From: Nyssa sinensis
Taxonomy: Eukaryota; Streptophyta; Magnoliopsida; Cornales; Nyssaceae
Assembly: GCA_008638375.1 (NCBI GenBank)
Contig: CM018052.1
Location: forward strand, 8,116,006 to 8,180,005
DNA: 64,000 nt
Reading direction: 5' to 3'
The notes under the pieces are model-generated. The model worked only from the letters and a program-made list of their open reading frames with translations. It made no database searches and had not been told where the DNA came from. The position numbers and the translations under genes are program-made. This document shows, one piece after another, positions 44,550-55,140 of the stretch. How positions within the stretch are numbered: the first letter of the stretch is position 1; every line of letters begins with the position of its first letter.

Positions 44550-44858
44550 AGCATCATATATGAATAAGAAATTCATGCAGCAAAAAAATGAGGTGTCAAC
44601 ATTTGGAGTTTCAAGCTAGCTATGATGTGTCTTAATCCCATTGGACCAACATATTGGCCAATCAACATACATGCAATAAACACATATACATATATATCAT
44701 ATATAAGTATCATGTAGTGTATATGCACGAGAGCCTTTCTACTGAAGCAACTGAAACTAGAGAGAGAAATGTGAGATATATATACATATATATATAGAGA
44801 GAGAGAGAGAGAAGAAGAAGAAGAAGAAGAAGAGGAAAAGAAGATTGGCTGCATGCAT
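44082..44858 (+). mobile_element. H4 left part: plus-strand chromovirus-type LTR
   Basis: Starts TGGAACACCCCGAACC, a one-base variant of the TGTAACACCCC start. It contains a TA microsatellite at about 44,518-44,546 and a GA/GAA tract at about 44,797-44,838. On the minus strand GCTCAAGTGGTAGAGTTT (about 44,466-44,492) looks like a tRNA A box, but no B box is clear. H4 is interrupted at 44,858 by the multi-LTR array and continues at 50,619. The rest lies beyond E3 and the window, so solo LTR versus full element cannot be decided. Confidence 0.7.
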
Positions 44859-45647
44859 TGATGGGCACCATGGTGGACCAAGTCTTAAAGATCCTTTGCA
44901 AGTTTCAGATGGGCCAAACACAAGGTCGAGAGCTAAGAAGTTAAGTGCACAAAAACGATAATTGGGTGATTTTTGTATAGTTTCAATATCGCTTCGTAAT
45001 CTGGGAATAACTCCCCCATCCGAGATCCAATTGAGATGATTCAAGATACCATGGAAAGCCAAGGAATAGTTCTACAAATTTTATGTTTTGAGTTTTCTGA
45101 TATTCAGGCTACATGAAGGTTGAACTTGGGTTTGAAGTTGTTGTACCTGTACTAATGACGTTTTTGGCTGCGCGAGATTCAAATTTAATTGGTGGATTTC
45201 TTTTATTACTTCTAGCCGGTAGTTTAGGATGTTTTGGGCCTGAAAATGTTTAGCGCGTATCTTTTATTTAATGTAGGTCTTATTCGGCCCTAGGGTTTCA
45301 TAGAGTGTTTCAAAAAATAACTTGTAGCCGCATTTGACAGATGACGAATTTTTGAGTAAATTGAGAGAGTATTTTCTCTGCAGTTCTTTGAAGAACTATT
45401 TGAACTTATCAGAATTTCCCATGGCGTTCACCAATGACTTATCAAACGGATTTCCATCACCATTTGTGGCATCTTCCTTATACCGAGGTTCTTGTTTCGC
45501 ACTAAACAACAAGTTAGGTCATATATACCGAGGTTCTTGTTTTTCGTAAACAATGGGTCGAGGTATTCAATTCAGATCTGATTGTAGAACGATCTAGGAT
45601 TCTTATTTGTTGTCGGGTCTTGTTATTTCTTGGCGGGGTTTGCATCA
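44859..45647 (+). repeat. Array LTR A (789 bp)
   Basis: Starts TGATGGGCACCATGG and ends GGGGTTTGCATCA. This is the most diverged of the four LTRs (for example AACTCCCCCATCCGAGATCC where the others have CTCTCTCAGC). It contains an internal ~50-bp repeat around TATACCGAGGTTCTTGTTT. A frame beginning with LTDDEFLSKLRE is present here but varies freely among LTRs, so it is not treated as a gene. Confidence 0.9.
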
Positions 45648-46416
45648 TTTGGTATCAAAGCTCAGACTACAAATCAGGTCTAATTTATCCCTTTCATTTT
45701 TGCATTATAATTATTATCCTTGAAAAACAAATTCCTCAAAGTCGCAGCGTTTTCTCCAAGCGCTGCTCCATTTTCTTTTTTTTTTATTCTTTCTTGTCCA
45801 AGACGCAGTTGCACGTTCTCTACACAAAAAAAAAAAAAAAAAAAGAGAAAAAACACTCTCAAGCTTCGTTGTTTTTTTTTTCTTTCTTCTCCTTGTTTTT
45901 ATTCTTCAGCCGCCGCACCTGCTTCTTCTTTTTATTTTTTTCGGTTTTCTTCCAGCTGCACAGCCTTTTTTTTTCTTCTTTTTTTCTCTTTCTCTCCCTT
46001 TAGCCCAGCCATCTTTGTTGACTTTTCTTCTTTTTCTCTTCTTTTCTTTTTTTCCTTTCTTTCTTCTTTCTTTCTTCTTGCCCCGCCTAGCTGTATTTCT
46101 TTTTTCTTTTTTTCTTTCTTTCTTTTGCGCCCTAGCAGCCTCCTTTGCTGCAGTCGCCTGATCTATATTATATATATATAAAAAAAAGAGACAGCAAATT
46201 TAAAAGCTATAATATATAAAAAAAAAAAAAGAGTACAAAAAAAAAAAAGATAGAAAGGGGTTCAAAAAAAAAAAAACTGAGTCTAATACAAAAAAAAAAA
46301 AGCACCGTACAAAAAAAAAAAGAATAGTACAAATTAAAAAAAAAAAAAGGAGTACAACAAAAAAAAGAAAAGAGGGTAAAAAAAAAAAACAAAAAGAAAG
46401 TTCACAAAATAGAAAA

Positions 46417-46456
<40 letters not shown>

Positions 46457-46579
46457 TTCTCCCTTTGATGCAGGTGGCAATTCGTGGTTGAATCTTTTTG
46501 AGGAGAGGGGGAATGATGGGCACCATGGCGGACTGAGTCTTAAAGATTCAAGGACAAATCCTTTTGAAGAGAGGGGGAA
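45648..46579 (+). other. Array internal region 1 (932 bp, non-coding)
   Basis: PBS TGGTATCAAAGCT (45,650-45,662). Then a pyrimidine-rich zone of C/T runs (about 45,760-46,140) with islands such as GCCCAGCCATCTTTGTTGAC, a TA microsatellite (about 46,166-46,180), and an A-rich zone with (GTACAAAAAAAA)-like repeats (about 46,210-46,425). After another TA run comes a GAGAGGGGGAA purine tract followed by a partial LTR start (46,506-46,545), then the true PPT and LTR B. Confidence 0.85.
46567..46579 (+). other. Polypurine tract before array LTR B
   Basis: AAGAGAGGGGGAA abuts TGATGGGCACC. Equivalent tracts precede LTR C (48,097-48,109) and LTR D (49,833-49,845, AGAGAGGAGGAA). About 68 bp upstream of each lies a second copy of the tract plus the first ~30 bases of the LTR. 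Confidence 0.8.
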
Positions 46580-47367
46580 TGATGGGCACCATGGTTGGCT
46601 GAGTCTTAAAGATCCTTCACAAGTTCCAGATGGGCCAAAGACAAGGTCGAGAACTAAGAAGTTAAGTGCACAAAAATGCTAATTGGGTGATTTTCGTACA
46701 GTTTCAATGTCGCTTCGTAATCTGGGAATAACTCTCTCAGCCGAGATCCGATTGAGATGATTCAAGATGCTATGAAAATCCAAGGAATAGTTCTACAACT
46801 TTAAGGTTTTGCATTTTCTGATATTCGGGCTGCATGAAGGTCGAACTCGGGTTTCAAGTTGTTGTACTTGCACTGATGATGTTTTTGGCTGCGCGAGATT
46901 CTAACTTAATTAGTGGATTTTTTTATTACTTTTAGTCGGGAGTTTAGGATGTTTTGGGCCTGAAAATGTTTATCCCATGTCTTTTATTTAATGTAGGTCT
47001 TATTGGGCCCTAGGGTTTCATAGAGTGTTTCAAAAAAGAACTTGTAGCCGCATTTGACAGATGATGAATTTTTGAGTAAATTGAGAAAGTATTCTCTCTG
47101 CAGTTCTTTGAAGAACTATTTGAACTTATCGGGATATCCCATGGCGTTCACCAAGGACTTATCAAATGGATTTCCATCACCGTTTGTGGCATCTTCCTTA
47201 TACCGAGGTTCTTCTTTCGCACTAAACAAGAAGTTGGGTCATATATACCAAGGTTCTTGTTTGTCATAAACAACGGGTCGAGGTCTTCAATTCAGATCTG
47301 ATTGTAGAACGATCTAGGATTCTTATTTGTTGTCAGGTCTTGTTATTTCTTGGCGGGGTTCGCATCA
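46580..47367 (+). repeat. Array LTR B (788 bp)
   Basis: Starts TGATGGGCACCATGG, ends GGGGTTCGCATCA and is followed by the PBS TGGTATCAGAGCT. Nearly the same length as LTRs A and C. Confidence 0.9.
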
Positions 47368-48109
47368 TTTGGTATCAGAGCTCAGACTACAGATCAGGTC
47401 TAATTTATCCCTTTCATTTTTGCATTATAATTATTATCCTTGAAAAAAAAAATTCCTCAAAGTCGTAGCGTTTTCTCCAGGTGCTACTCCGTTTTCTTTT
47501 TTTTATTCTTTCTTGTCCAGGACGCAGTCGCACGTTCTCTACACAAAAAAATAAAAAATAAAAAACACTCTCAAGCTTCATTGTTTTTTTTTCTTTCTTC
47601 TCCTTGTTTTTATTCTTCAGCCGCCGCACCTACTTCTTCTTTTTATTTTTTTCAGTTTTCTTCCAGCCGCACAGCCTTTTTTTCTCTTCTTTTTTTCTCT
47701 CTCTTCCTTTAGCCCAGCCATCTTTGTTGACTTTTCTTCTTTTTCTCTTCTTTTCTTTTTTTCTTTTCTTTCTTCTTTCTTTCTTCTTGCCCCGCCTAGC
47801 TGTATTTCTTTTTTCTTTTTTTCTTTCTTTCTTTTGCGCCCTAGCAGCCTCCTTTGCTGCAGTCGCCTGATCTATATTATATATAAAAAAAACAAAGAGA
47901 CGGCAAAAAGAAAAGAGAGTAAAAAAAAAAAACAAAAAGAAAGTTCACAAAATAGAAAAAATATATATATATATATATATATATCTTTCTCCCTTTGATG
48001 CAGGTGGCAATTCGTGGTTGAATCTTCTTGAGGAGGGGGGGAATGATGGGTACCATGGCGGACTGAGTCTTAAAGATTCGAGGACAAATCCTTTTGAAGA
48101 GAGGGGGAA
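47368..48109 (+). other. Array internal region 2 (742 bp, non-coding, deleted A-tract)
   Basis: Same order as region 1 but lacks most of the A-rich GTACAAAA block: after the TA run it goes almost directly to the GTTCACAAAATAG segment. This accounts for the ~190-200 bp shorter length. It also has the duplicated purine tract and LTR start near 48,031-48,060. Confidence 0.85.
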
Positions 48110-48898
48110 TGACGGGCACCATGGTGGGCTGAGTCTTAAAGATCTTTCACAAGTTCCAGATGGGCCAAAGACAAGGTCGAGAGCTAAGAAGTTAAGTGCA
48201 CAAAAATGCTAATTGGGTGATTTTCGTACAGTTTCAATGTCGCTTCGTAATCTGGGAATAACTCTCTCAGCCGAGATCCGATTGAGATGATTCAAGATGC
48301 TATGAAAATCCAAGGAATAGTTCTACAACTTTAATGTTTTGCATTTTCTGATATTCAGGCTGCATGAAGGTCGAACTCGGGTTTGAAGTTGTTGTACTTG
48401 CACTGATGACGTTTTTGGCGGCGCGAGATTCTAACTTAATTAGTGGATTTCTTTTATTACTTTTAGTCGGTAGTTTAGGATGTTTTCAGCCTGAAAATGT
48501 TTATCCCATATCTTTTATTTAATGTAGGTCTTATTCGGCCCTAGGGTTTCATAGAGTGTTTCAAAAAAAAACTTGTAGCCGCATTTGACAGATGATGAAT
48601 TTTTGAGTAAATTGAGAGAGTATTCTCTCTGCAGTTCTTTGAAGAACTATTTGAACTTATCGGGATTTCCCATGGCGTTCACCTAGGACTTATCAAATGG
48701 ATTTCCATCACCGTTTGTGGCGTCTTCCTTATACCGAGGTTCTTTTTTCGCACTAAACAACAAGTTGGGTCGTATATACCGTGGTTCTTGTTTGTCGTAA
48801 ACAACGGGTCGAGGTCTTCAATTCAGATCTGATTGTAGAACAATCTAGGATTCTTATTTGTTGTCAGGTCTTGTTATTTCTTGGCGGGGTTCGCATCA
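48110..48898 (+). repeat. Array LTR C (789 bp)
   Basis: Starts TGACGGGCACC and ends GGGGTTCGCATCA, followed by TTTGGTATCAGAGCTC. The short frame shared with LTRs A, B and D is broken here by a TAG. Confidence 0.9.
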
Positions 48899-49400
48899 TT
48901 TGGTATCAGAGCTCAAACTACAAATCAGGTCTAATTTATCCCTTTCATTTTTGTATTATAATTATTATCCTTGAAAAAAAAAATTCCTCAAAGTCGTAGC
49001 GTTTTCTCCAGGTGCTGCTCCGTTTTCTTTTTTTATTCTTTCTTGTCCAGGACGCAGTCGCTCGTTCTCTACACAAGAAAAAAAAAAAGAAAAAACACTC
49101 TCAAGCTTCGTTGTTTTTTTTTCTTTCTTCTCCTTGTTTTTATTCTTCAGCCGCCGCACCTGCTTCTTCTTTTTATTTTTTTGCGGTTTTCTTCTAGCCG
49201 CACAGCCTTTTTTTTTCCTCTTTTTTTCTCTCTTTCCCTTTAGCCCAGCCATCTTTGTTGACTTTTCTTCTTTTTCTCTTCTTTTCTTTTTTTCCTTTCT
49301 TTCTTCTTTCTTTCTTCTTGCGCCGTCTAGCTGTATTTCTTTTTTCTTTTTTCTTTCTTTCTTTTGCACCCTAGCAGCCTCCTTTACCGCAGTTGCCTGA

Positions 49401-49438
<38 letters not shown>

Positions 49439-49845
49439 AGACGGCAAATTTAAAAGCTGTAATATAACAAAAAAAAAAAAAAGAGAAAGTACAAAAAAAA
49501 AAAAAAAGACAGAAAGGGGTTCAAAAAAAAAAAAACAGAGTGCAATACAAAAAAAAAAAAGCACCGTACAAAAAAAAAAGAATAGTACAAATAAAAAAAA
49601 AAAAAAGGAGAGTACAACAAAAAAAAAAAGAAAAAAGAGTAAAAAAAAAAACAAAAAGAAAGTTCACAAAATAGAAAAACAAAAAAAAAAAAATATATAT
49701 ATATATATATATGTATATATCTTTCTCCCTTTGGTGCAGGTGGCGATTCGTGGTTGAATCTTTTTGAAGAGAGGGGGAATGATGGGCACCATGGCGGACT
49801 GAGTCTTAAAGATTCGAGGATGAATCCTTTTGAAGAGAGGAGGAA
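48899..49845 (+). other. Array internal region 3 (947 bp, non-coding)
   Basis: Full-length version with the pyrimidine zone (about 49,020-49,380), a TA microsatellite (49,406-49,434), the A-rich GTACAAAA zone (about 49,465-49,670), a second TA run and the duplicated purine tract. The long minus-strand frame across it is only the complement of these low-complexity tracts. Confidence 0.85.
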
Positions 49846-50613
49846 TGATGGGCACCATGGTGAACTGAGTCTTAAAGATCCTTCACAAGGTCGAGATTTA
49901 AGAAGTTAAGTGCACAAAAATGCTAATTGGGTGATTCTCTTACAGTTTCAATGTCGCTTCGTAATCTGGGAATAACTCTCTCAGCTGAGATTCGATTGAG
50001 ATGATTTAAGATGCTATGAAAATCCAAGGAATAGTTCTACAACTTTAATGTTTTGCATTTTCTAATATTCGGGCTGCATGAAGGTCGAACTCGGGTTTGA
50101 AGTTGTTGTACTTGCACTGATGATGTTTTTGGCTGCGCGAGATTCTAACTTAATTAGTGGATTTCTTTTATTACTTTTAGTCGGTAGTTTAGGATGTTTT
50201 CGGCCTGAAAATGTTTATCCCATATCTTTTATTTAATGTAGGTCTTATTCGGCCCTAGGGTTTCATAGAGTGTTTCAAAAAAGAACTTGTAGCCTCATTT
50301 GACAGATGATGAATTTTTGAGTAAATTGAGAGAGTATTCTCTCTGCAGTTCTTTGAAGAACTATCTGAACTTATCAGGATTTTCCATGGCGTTCATCAAC
50401 GACTTATCAAACGGATTTCCACCACCGTTTGTGGCATCTTCCTTATACCGAGGTTCTTGTTTCGCACTAAACAACGGGTTGAGGTCATATATACTGAGGT
50501 TCTTGTTTTTCATAAACAACGGGTCGAGGTCTTCCATTCAGATCTGATTGTAGAACGATCTTGGATTCTTATTCATTGTCTGGTCTTGTTATTTCTTGGT
50601 GGGGTTCGCATCA
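49846..50613 (+). repeat. Array LTR D (768 bp)
   Basis: Starts TGATGGGCACCATGG and ends GGGGTTCGCATCA, directly followed by the TGCAT target duplication. It lacks ~21 bp (the AGTTCCAGATGGGCCAAAG stretch) near its start relative to the other three. Confidence 0.9.
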
Positions 50614-50618
50614 TGCAT

Positions 50619-51001
50619 GGCTGAGGATAAAAAGGCAGATTTACAATTCGATCCCCAAAGAAAGGAAGTTTCTAGGGTTGAAGAAGGAAGTAGGAGAAAG
50701 AGAGAAAATCAGATATTTCTCTTTCTAAGATTTCCTATGTTTAAACTTCCATATGATCGGTTCAGAGTGCATTAACATGATTCCATATTAAGAATCCATA
50801 TTCTAGAGTTGGAAATAGCATCTAATAGAGGCTAAAACAGTAAGAAAACTTGGACACCCACAATTAAAGGACCTTAGGAAAATTGGGTCTGAATTGAGTT
50901 AAACCAAACCGAGATTGGTTGCTTGGGGTTGAAACTAGGTCCCACAAGGACAATGAAACCAATGCCCCACGACCAAAAAGATCAAAAAAGGACTCCCAAA
51001 C
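50619..51001 (+). mobile_element. H4 right part (visible)
   Basis: Continues H4 after the array's target duplication. ACTAGGTCCCACAAGGA and AATGAAACC match the S3 segment near 59,030-59,050 (GTAGGTCTCACAAGAATC), confirming it as an LTR of the same broad family. E3 interrupts it at 51,002, and bases 50,997-51,001 (CAAAC) should be the E3 target duplication. The partner lies outside the window. Confidence 0.65.
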
Positions 51002-51419
51002 TGTAGAGACCTGAAAAAATGAGAGTAAATTTTTCGTTTTGTCGATAGAGCACTATTCATGCACCATTTGTCGTAAGGTACTATACATACACATTTAGAC
51101 ATAAGTCATATTTAGAAGCATATTTTGAGTATGCCATAGAAGAGAAATATGCTTAGAATGTTAAAATACACCTCATGTAACAATTTGAACCAATTCAGAG
51201 ACAGTTTCAAAAATTGGACAAAAACGACATTCGGGTGGATCCGGCCAAACCCGGCCACAGGCGAAATTTTTTTTTTTTTCAAAAATTTAATTTAAAATAA
51301 TTTTAAGAACTTTGGCTAAAACAAAATATCGAATTGAGGCATTTCGGAACAGGTTGTAGTGTAACGAGGTCCCGGATTCATTAGGGCAAAAGGGTCATTT
51401 TGCACCTTTGCCTCTCCAC

Positions 51420-51427
51420 TATAAATA
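51420..51427 (+). promoter_or_regulatory. TATA box of E3 5' LTR
   Basis: TATAAATA in CTCCACTATAAATATAGCCCC. The 3' LTR copy of this site (CCTCCACTATATATACAGCC, 62,312-62,331) sits exactly at the S3 insertion point. Confidence 0.6.
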
Positions 51428-52782
51428 TAGCCCCTTAGTGTATTTTTTTTCATATTTGGGTATGAGATTCAAAGCAAAAGTCGTGCATGAGAGAAAAGTG
51501 AAGAAAAACCCTAGGTTCTCCAAGCTTCAAGCCACCAAAACACACTCCTAGGCCAAGATTCTTGTGAGGCTTCCTTCTAGGAAGTTGTTCCTCTTATCAA
51601 GACCTATATTCTCACTAATTGGTTCGGCTGCATAGCGATCAAAACTCCCTCGGTTTGAGAAAAACCATTTTAGGTATGATATTTTGCTAAGTAAGGAATA
51701 GGATTAAGTTTATGAGTGATTTACATGTTGATTGAATGATTCGTATGTTTATTTGATATTAGAAAATCACTTAGGATATAGTTGCTTTGAAAAACCAAGA
51801 GTTGATTATTTATGTACTTGTGTGTTTTTTCTTATTCTATGGGAATTTGGTAAAGTGATAAACATGAACCATGACTATATGTTTAATTCATTGTATTCTA
51901 GCTTATATTCATGTAGGGAAACTCTTGTGGTCTGAGAGTTATGATTTATTCCATATGTTGGTGCTTTATGTATTTTATGATCTTTGAGAAATTGTTAAGG
52001 TTGTGAACATGTAATGTGTTATATGTGAAATTGATGGGATTACATGTTAGGTTCATATAGGCAAAGTTTTGTGATATAAAAGTTATGGTTGTTTTAAGTA
52101 CATTGCATTGTTTAAGGCATATACCATGTGTTTGATGGAATACTTAATTGAGATTGCATTATTGCATGGTGAAATTAAAGCATATTAGCATATGGTGAAT
52201 CCTTTGAGAAGATAGTGTGGGTTGAGCACTTGGTGCTATGCATTATGAGGGTGTAGAACCTGTGCTGAAAAATCCAAAATTGGCCATTGCATTGGTGTCT
52301 GCTTATCTAACGGAAGCGATCCGTGAACACAAGCATTGGTACTCGCTGACCAACGGGAGAGATCCGTGAAACGAGACATGGATGTGGCATAGAGTTTGCA
52401 TGAGTGTGTCACGCATATTGCCTTTGCATTGTGTTAATGAATTGGAAGGCATGTAGATTATAAATGTACACTTGCACATGCCACACCTTAACTTTGTTCC
52501 TTGCATTAGCATTATGTCATACTAGCAGTTGGGCTGACCCCTCGTGGGATATCGTATTATAGATGAGGCTCCCGATACTTGAGACTTGATGAAGTCTTAA
52601 AGTAAGAAGGGGAAAAGAACGTGGACGGATATTTGGCTCTTAGGGCATATTTTGTATGTATGGGCATAAACCCAAATGACTTGTATTTCAGTTTGGAAAA
52701 GTAGTGGATTATAGGCCTCGGACCATTTTAAAGTGTAAGGGTTTAAACCCAAATGATATGTAGGATATCTTTATTTAATGAA

Positions 52783-52818
<36 letters not shown>

Positions 52819-53287
52819 AGACAAATAGATGTGTATGTTGAAAACAAGGGATGTATGTTTAATTTATATGAATTGTGGCCACCGAGTGAGGGTGGGTTGT
52901 GACGTAATTATACATATGAAGTATTGCAAAATATTAGGTGGAAAAAGGCTTAAAAAACAAAATAAGTTATGTCAAAATTTTAGTGAAATTAAGGAAAAAA
53001 GATTAAGTGTGTAAAATGCCCGTGAATAAGTGGGAAAAAAGTGCCACAAAGTGGGGGTTAAAAGCCTTGAGGAAATAGGCCAAAACTAGAGAAATTTAGC
53101 CGTAGCCACTATAGTAAAAATTCAGAAATAGGAAAAATCAGGTTGCAGCCATAAGTAGTAAAATTTCAGTAAAATTGCAGAAAAATAGCCCAGGCATGCC
53201 AGGCCATGCCTAGCCACCCACAGCTGCATGCCCCGTGCACGCGCCATGCGCGTGCTTGCTGCCCAGCCTGACACCTCTTTGACACTT

Positions 53288-53480
53288 GTCCTTGACCACC
53301 TTTTTTAGCTATATTTGGCCACCTTTTTTAGCCATGTTTGGGCACCCTTTTGGACCATATTTGGGCACCCTATTGGGCCATGTTGGCCAATACTTGGGCT
53401 ATGTTTGGCCACCCTTTTGGGCTATTTTTGGTCACCCTTGATGGGCTATGTTTGGCCATTTCCTTAGGCTACCTTAGGTA
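53288..53480. repeat. GGGCTATGTTTGGCCACCCTT-type tandem repeats in E3 LTR
   Basis: About eight imperfect ~22-26 bp units around TTTTAGCCATGTTTGGGCAC. Counterpart of the repeats in E1. Confidence 0.75.
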
Positions 53481-53769
53481 GAATTTTTGGTCTATTCTTG
53501 GCTTATGTTTAGAGACATTTTAAGGCTATTTTGGAGGCCAATTTTAGACATGACTTAAACTATTTTTACCATTGGTTGGGGGAGCCGTTTGACTACTATT
53601 TGGAACTCACCTTGGGTGAGATTGGTTAATAAATTTTCATTGTTAATTTTGAAAAAACATGGAGAATGAATGAATAATCAATTAAATCCATCTAAATGGC
53701 CTTCCATTTACTTTTCTTATTTCATTTCACTCACTCCCCAGGTTTGTGAAAATTCGGAGCGTGACAAAG

Positions 53770-53782
53770 TGGTATCAAAGCT
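53770..53782 (+). other. E3 primer-binding site (initiator Met tRNA)
   Basis: TGGTATCAAAGCT starts three bases after the LTR, one base off the usual core. A degenerate second copy of the leader (GACAGCTTGGTATTAAAG) occurs about 120 bases downstream, at 53,886. Confidence 0.85.
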
Positions 53783-54859
53783 TAGGTTTGAATACTTAGG
53801 GACCGTAGGGTGTTGTTAAACACAATGGGAACACAACGTATAATTTGAAAATTTTTGAAAACCTTGTGTAATGTGTAGATTTTGACAGCTTGGTATTAAA
53901 GTTCTAGTTTGAGAATACTTGGCGATGATAGGTGTTGTTAAATACCATGGGACTCTTGAGGAGAGCATTTGGCTTAGTGTAAGCTATCGGTGGTATATGA
54001 TAGGATCTTGTGTGTTATGTGACTATTTGTACTTGATGCATCACATGTGTGATTGTGTTAGTTGATATTATACTATGATGCATGTTTACGTACATAATAG
54101 AATGGTGCTTAGTTGCCCTCATGATATCATATAGAATTATAGGAGAATACTATGGGCATGTGTATATTGTATTGCTTAAATGGATTTTCTGGCAAAAGAT
54201 TGTGTTTGAATTGGGTGAAAACTTGTTATTTGTTTATTTTAAACAATGGGTGGAGGAGATTGACGTGAGTTTTAGGAGTTATGATTAAGCAAGTATGTTT
54301 ACAAGATTTGTTAGATTATCAGGTAATGATTGATGATCTCTTGTCTTAGGAGAATTGTATAAATATGAATAGTTTGGAAAAGATTGATGTGGATAAATCC
54401 AGGTTATGATATAATTGAATTTTGATTTTGTGTTTAGGATGGATGTTGATGACTTCACGTGATGTGAATTTGAAAGATAGGGGTTGTTATGATTCTTTTA
54501 TTGAACTGGAATATGTTATCTTGTGGTGGACTATGAAATTAACCTAGAGATGAATACTATTGTCTTACCTAGTCCTATAAAATGATCGATACTAACAGTT
54601 ATAAGAATAGTGGATTGATTAAATGAAACTATGAAAATAAGCCTTGTAAAAATAAAGAGTTGCTTGAATTGGACCGAATTAAGGTGTGAATCATGAACTT
54701 AGTTCTAGCATAGTTGTAAGAGTGATTACATAATTATGATAGAATGAAGAATAAATATTGGTTGTTGCTTTGAAGGAAATTGTATATCGGGTTAAGAGTT
54801 AGATGATGTAAATTTTTGAATAAGAGTCTTGTGTTTAAGATGCAAATTATGTGAATATA
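53783..54859 (+). other. E3 internal region, non-coding 5' part
   Basis: AT-rich sequence with no gag homology visible. The only structure is the duplicated leader near 53,884-53,955, where GTTTGAGAATACTTGG and GGTGTTGTTAAATACCATGGG echo 53,785-53,829. An open frame at 54,082-54,288 has no motif. Confidence 0.55.
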
Positions 54860-55140
54860 CTTGGGGTAGTACGACACTAACGAGAATCTGTAGAGATTGC
54901 TCGATAGAGATAGCTAACCACGTCCTTTATTTTGACGTCATTCTACTTGACATGTCTAGTTTTGGCATTATATTGAGGACATATTGGTTGTTTGTTTTTC
55001 GAGCAAGTGTAGACTGCTACAGAGGGAAAGTGACGGTGTGTACTCTTGAGGGAGATAGTTTTTATTTCACAGGGTGTCCGTGGATCCTTCTAGGATGGAC
55101 TTTGTTATGAGTTAGGAGAGGTTAGACCTCGACTTAATTG
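54860..55140 (+). pseudogene. E3 protease scrap fused to an RT scrap
   Basis: TLTRICRDC, FDVILLDMSSFGIIL and CYRGKVTVCTLEGDSFYF correspond to the C-terminal protease region of E1 at about 11,870-12,055. At about 55,072 the sequence jumps to GTCCGTGGATCCTTCTAGG-TGGACT, which matches the E1 RT at about 12,905-12,930. Roughly 850 bp of protease-RT sequence is missing at the join. No catalytic residue of either enzyme is left. Confidence 0.7.

Larger units (their letters stand above)
44859..50613 (+). mobile_element. Tandem four-LTR array of a non-coding retrotransposon (LTR-int-LTR-int-LTR-int-LTR)
   Basis: Four direct LTRs of 768-789 bp alternate with three internal regions of 742-947 bp. Each internal region starts with an initiator-Met PBS and ends with a purine tract. 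The whole 5,755-bp structure is bounded by a perfect 5-bp duplication TGCAT (44,854-44,858 and 50,614-50,618), and no such duplication flanks the inner units. No gag or pol is present; the open frames are low-complexity Phe/Ser/Lys runs. By structure this is a TRIM/LARD-type non-autonomous element that exists as a trimer sharing LTRs. It arose either by unequal LTR recombination after insertion or by insertion of a multimeric cDNA. Confidence 0.88.
51002..53766 (+). repeat. E3 5' LTR (2,765 bp)
   Basis: Starts TGTAGAGACCTG and ends CGGAGCGTGACA. TATA box TATAAATA at 51,420-51,427. Collinear with the E1 LTRs (AGAGTAAATTTTTCGTTTTG at the start, CCAACGG-AGAG-GATCCGTGA near 52,350). It has a TA microsatellite at 52,788-52,814 and GGGCTATGTTTGGCCACCC repeats at 53,288-53,480. 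Confidence 0.88.

Noticed and set aside
45334..45549. Short frame (LTDDEFLSKLRE...) present in array LTRs A, B and D, possible captured gene piece
   Set aside because: It starts at TTG, not ATG. Differences between LTRs are largely amino-acid changing, and LTR C has a stop. No sign of selection on a protein.
45720..46181. 153-codon and similar frames in the array internal regions (also 47,440-47,935 and 48,965-49,654)
   Set aside because: They are translations of T/C-rich or A-rich low-complexity DNA (Phe/Ser or Lys/Glu runs) and appear on both strands.
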